The translations under genes were made by a program, and so were the position numbers. Below the pieces are notes generated by a model. It was not told the DNA's origin. It did not search any database and saw only the letters and a program-made list of their open reading frames with translations. DNA of 15,479 bases, from positions 1 to 15,479 of the forward strand of contig DAHWJX010000122.1 of NCBI GenBank assembly GCA_027343965.1, in the 5' to 3' direction. Numbering within the stretch: the stretch's first letter is position 1; each line of letters starts with the position of its first letter. Origin of the DNA: JAKACU01 sp021821185. Lineage in GTDB: Bacteria; Bacillota; Bacilli; Alicyclobacillales; SLC66. Positions 13,652 through 15,479 of the stretch are shown piece after piece.

Positions 13652-13981
13652 ATGCCCATGCCACAAGAACTGCAAACGTTTAAGGCGGAATTTTTTAAAG
13701 CGTTATCGAATCCACTCCGGATTCGAATTTTAGAGTTATTACGAGATGGTGATAAGTACGTTCACGAGTTGCAAGCGCACATGGGAATAGACAGCGCGGT
13801 TGTTTCTCAGCAATTAGCGATCCTAAGAAATAGGAATATCGTGTTGGGCGTTAAGGATGGCACAAAAGTCATGTATTCTGTACGAGATCCTTTATTATTC
13901 GAATTGCTCGATATCACGAAACAGATTTTCAATCATAGTTTGAACCATACCATACAAATGCTTCAGGACATGAATCAATGA
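13652..13981 (+). CDS. ArsR-family regulator, Rv0081-like
   Basis: The 109-residue winged-helix protein has its ribosome binding site (AAGGAAGGG) fitting ATG 13652 or, with better spacing, ATG 13658. The sequence FKAEFFKALSNPLRIRILEL, then HELQAHMGIDSAVVSQQLAI and DGTKVMYSVRDP, is a standard ArsR fold. It is strikingly like M. tuberculosis Rv0081 (recalled: LKAEFFKTLAHPARIRILELL). It contains no Cys and lacks the ELCVCDL metal box, so it is not a classical arsenic, cadmium or thiol sensor. It is the last gene of the hydrogenase operon, 14 bases after hyfI. In mycobacteria the homologous regulator heads the equivalent operon and controls it; the same role here is inferred. Confidence 0.9.
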   Translation: MPMPQELQTFKAEFFKALSNPLRIRILELLRDGDKYVHELQAHMGIDSAVVSQQLAILRNRNIVLGVKDGTKVMYSVRDPLLFELLDITKQIFNHSLNHTIQMLQDMNQ

Positions 13982-13996
13982 ATAAGAGAGGGTGAA

Positions 13997-14021
13997 GGCC
14001 GGGAACAAATATATCTCGGCC
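13997..14021. terminator. Weak hairpin between convergent arsR and chemoreceptor genes
   Basis: GGCCGGGA (13997-14004) pairs with TCTCGGCC (14014-14021), with one G-U pair and a nine-base loop. No T-run follows on either strand, so it is a terminator only by position between two converging genes. Confidence 0.35.
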
Positions 14022-14027
14022 ATCGTC

Positions 14028-15305
14028 TTATAAGGTGAATTTGCTGGCGAGTTTGCTCAGATGTTCAGCAAGTTGCGAGAGATTCGCCGCGGATGAACTG
14101 ATTTCCTCCATTGACGCCAATTGCTCTTCTGATGCTGCCGACACATTGTGTACACCAGTAGCGGTCTGTATAGAGACGTTAGAAATTCCCTCTATAGAAG
14201 TTACCAAAAGACCGCTATTATCGACAATCTGTTGGGTTGCTATTGAAATTTCCTCAACTTCAGTAGCAACGACATCAACCGCAAAGGTAATTTGGCTAAA
14301 CGAATCTTCAGCGATGTGAACCTTTTCTAGTCCTGTATTGACCTCTATAGATACAGAATCGGTTACCTTTACTGCATCGGCCGTATCGGATTGGATCATG
14401 CTGATTTTTTGAGCTATTTGCTGAGCGGAGTAGGCAGATTGTTCAGCGAGCTTGCGCACTTCATCTGCTACCACCGCAAATCCTCTGCCTTGCTCGCCAG
14501 CACGCGCTGCTTCGATGGCGGCATTTAATGCAAGAAGATTGGTTTGCGAGGCGATTCCTGAAATGATATCGACGATATCACCGATTTGTTGTGATCGCTC
14601 GCCTAATTGCAGCACACTTTGTGCGAGGGATCGCACCGTTTCGTGAATGTGATTCATTTGATTCTTAACATCTTGCAGAGAACTTTGGCCGCTAGAAGCA
14701 AAAGTTGACGTTTCCTGAGCTACCAACGTCATTGCCTGCGCACTCTGGGCAATTTGATTGATTTGTTGGGATACCTGCTGCACAAGTTGATGACTTGCTT
14801 CCGTACTTTTTACTTGCTGGTCCGTCCCAGCGGCCACATCTTGCATCGTGTCTGCAATCTGTTCTGTAGCTTGACTTGTCTGTTCTGCACTAGCTGTTAG
14901 TTCCTCCGCCGAGGCAGCTACTTGCTCGGAAAATTGCCCAACTTGCGCTAAGATGTTTTGAAGTGAAATGCTCATGTCATGGATTTGATTGCTTAGATCC
15001 CCAAATTCATCATGGGATTTGATCAATACATCGTCCTCTATACTTCCTTCGCTGATCTTTGCGGTTGCTAATGTTAGTTTCTTGAACGGTTTTGTCAGTG
15101 AGTGAATAGATAAATATCCTAAAAAAACCCCGACAATTAGGCAAATGAGTATATCAATATATATATTCGTTAAGATAGTCTGAGAAATAGTGCTATGTTG
15201 CATGAGATGAGCACGTCCTAACGTTATGGCGAGCGCCCCAAACAGTAGTGCAGGCACGAGAGTAAGTGTGGTAAAACTCCATGCTAATTTGGTTTTGATT
15301 TTCAT
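14028..15305 (-). CDS. Methyl-accepting chemotaxis protein with minimal extracellular part
   Basis: The start at ATG 15305 (425 aa) is chosen because AAAGGGGA lies about seven bases upstream; an in-frame ATG at 15383 would lie before the predicted promoter. Helix 1 spans residues about 9-29, and only some 16 residues (about 30-45) lie outside before helix 2 (about 46-69). A HAMP domain follows (about 70-121, TKPFKKLTLATAKISEG). The long coiled-coil signalling domain has a conserved tip AARAGEQGRGFAVVADEVRK (about 266-285), which binds CheA and CheW. Ala/Gln/Glu-rich stretches provide likely methylation sites. With no ligand-binding domain outside, it may sense a membrane or cytoplasmic cue, or work with other receptors. 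It converges with the hydrogenase operon. Confidence 0.92.
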   Translation of the reverse strand: MKIKTKLAWSFTTLTLVPALLFGALAITLGRAHLMQHSTISQTILTNIYIDILICLIVGVFLGYLSIHSLTKPFKKLTLATAKISEGSIEDDVLIKSHDEFGDLSNQIHDMSISLQNILAQVGQFSEQVAASAEELTASAEQTSQATEQIADTMQDVAAGTDQQVKSTEASHQLVQQVSQQINQIAQSAQAMTLVAQETSTFASSGQSSLQDVKNQMNHIHETVRSLAQSVLQLGERSQQIGDIVDIISGIASQTNLLALNAAIEAARAGEQGRGFAVVADEVRKLAEQSAYSAQQIAQKISMIQSDTADAVKVTDSVSIEVNTGLEKVHIAEDSFSQITFAVDVVATEVEEISIATQQIVDNSGLLVTSIEGISNVSIQTATGVHNVSAASEEQLASMEEISSSAANLSQLAEHLSKLASKFTL

Positions 15306-15338
15306 GAGGATCCCCTTTGCGCTAGTTTGCTCAAGTTG

Positions 15339-15365
15339 ATTGTAACATGAATTATCACATGACAA
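15339..15365 (-). promoter_or_regulatory. Candidate promoter of the chemoreceptor gene
   Basis: On the minus strand TTGTCA is followed by TACAAT with a TG one base upstream of it (extended -10). The spacing is 15 bases, shorter than usual, so the extended -10 may carry most of the signal. The position is about 35-60 bases upstream of ATG 15305. Confidence 0.4.
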
Positions 15366-15479
15366 AAGATAAGTGGGTTTCATCTATGTGATTATGTTAA
15401 AGAATTTTTACTACTTCAATTAAAAATGGAAGCGGTATACAATGTAGTTGTCTGGTATGTTTTCGTTATCATAGCTTGG

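Noticed and set aside
13652..13981. The ArsR-family gene as an arsenic-resistance regulator
   Set aside because: No cysteines and no ars genes nearby; it is positioned as the last gene of the hydrogenase operon.
1..15479. CRISPR array or tandem repeat block
   Set aside because: No regularly spaced repeats were seen; only single inverted repeats and AT-rich short repeats at promoters.

Overview
The window looks like the chromosome of a low-to-moderate-GC, spore-former-type member of the Bacillota (Bacilli; an Alicyclobacillus-like relative is a guess). The reasons are strong AGGAGG-type ribosome binding sites, frequent TTG and GTG starts, sigma-A type promoters, and a perfect CcpA cre sequence. 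No species can be named from the sequence alone.

Layout. (a) 1-1320: a small His/Tyr-rich protein with a hydrophobic C-terminus on the minus strand. Divergent from it is a two-gene unit, a DUF134-type helix-turn-helix protein followed by a NifX/dinitrogenase iron-molybdenum cofactor-domain protein. (b) 1322-2670: a gene-poor, eroded stretch. It holds tRNA-Arg(CCT) with a terminator, the C-terminal scrap of an ISL3-family transposase, and a shikimate-dehydrogenase-like gene whose whole middle is missing although the reading frame stays open. (c) 2674-4085: an ACS-type MFS anion transporter with its own promoter and a cre site in its leader. (d) 4139-6343: an Nramp-family metal transporter with an altered metal-binding motif. 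It is divergent from a DtxR/MntR-family metalloregulator with an FeoA-like C-terminal domain. An inverted repeat overlaps the transporter promoter. (e) 6355-13981: the main feature, a tight seven-gene operon hyfB-hyfC-hyfE-hyfF-hyfG-hyfI-arsR. It encodes a membrane-bound group 4 [NiFe]-hydrogenase / complex I-like module plus an ArsR-family regulator. (f) 14028-15305: a methyl-accepting chemotaxis protein on the minus strand with almost no extracellular domain.

How the genes work together. HyfB and HyfF (antiporter-like), HyfC (NuoH-like) and HyfE (NuoK-like) would form the ion-translocating membrane arm. HyfG (NuoC+NuoD fusion) and HyfI (NuoB-like) would form the peripheral hydrogenase arm. 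HyfG keeps all four NiFe-ligand cysteines, but its second motif is altered and the protein ends exactly where the usual removable C-terminal peptide would begin. No ferredoxin-like subunit (HyfH or HyfA), HyfD or formate dehydrogenase is encoded here. From memory, the gene set plus ArsR matches Mycobacterium tuberculosis Rv0081-Rv0087 (ArsR, then HyfI-, B-, C-, E-, F- and G-like proteins) in circularly permuted order, and the ArsR protein strongly resembles Rv0081. This points to a conserved, poorly understood ArsR-linked hydrogenase-like complex shared by two phyla. It is the most interesting item in the window.
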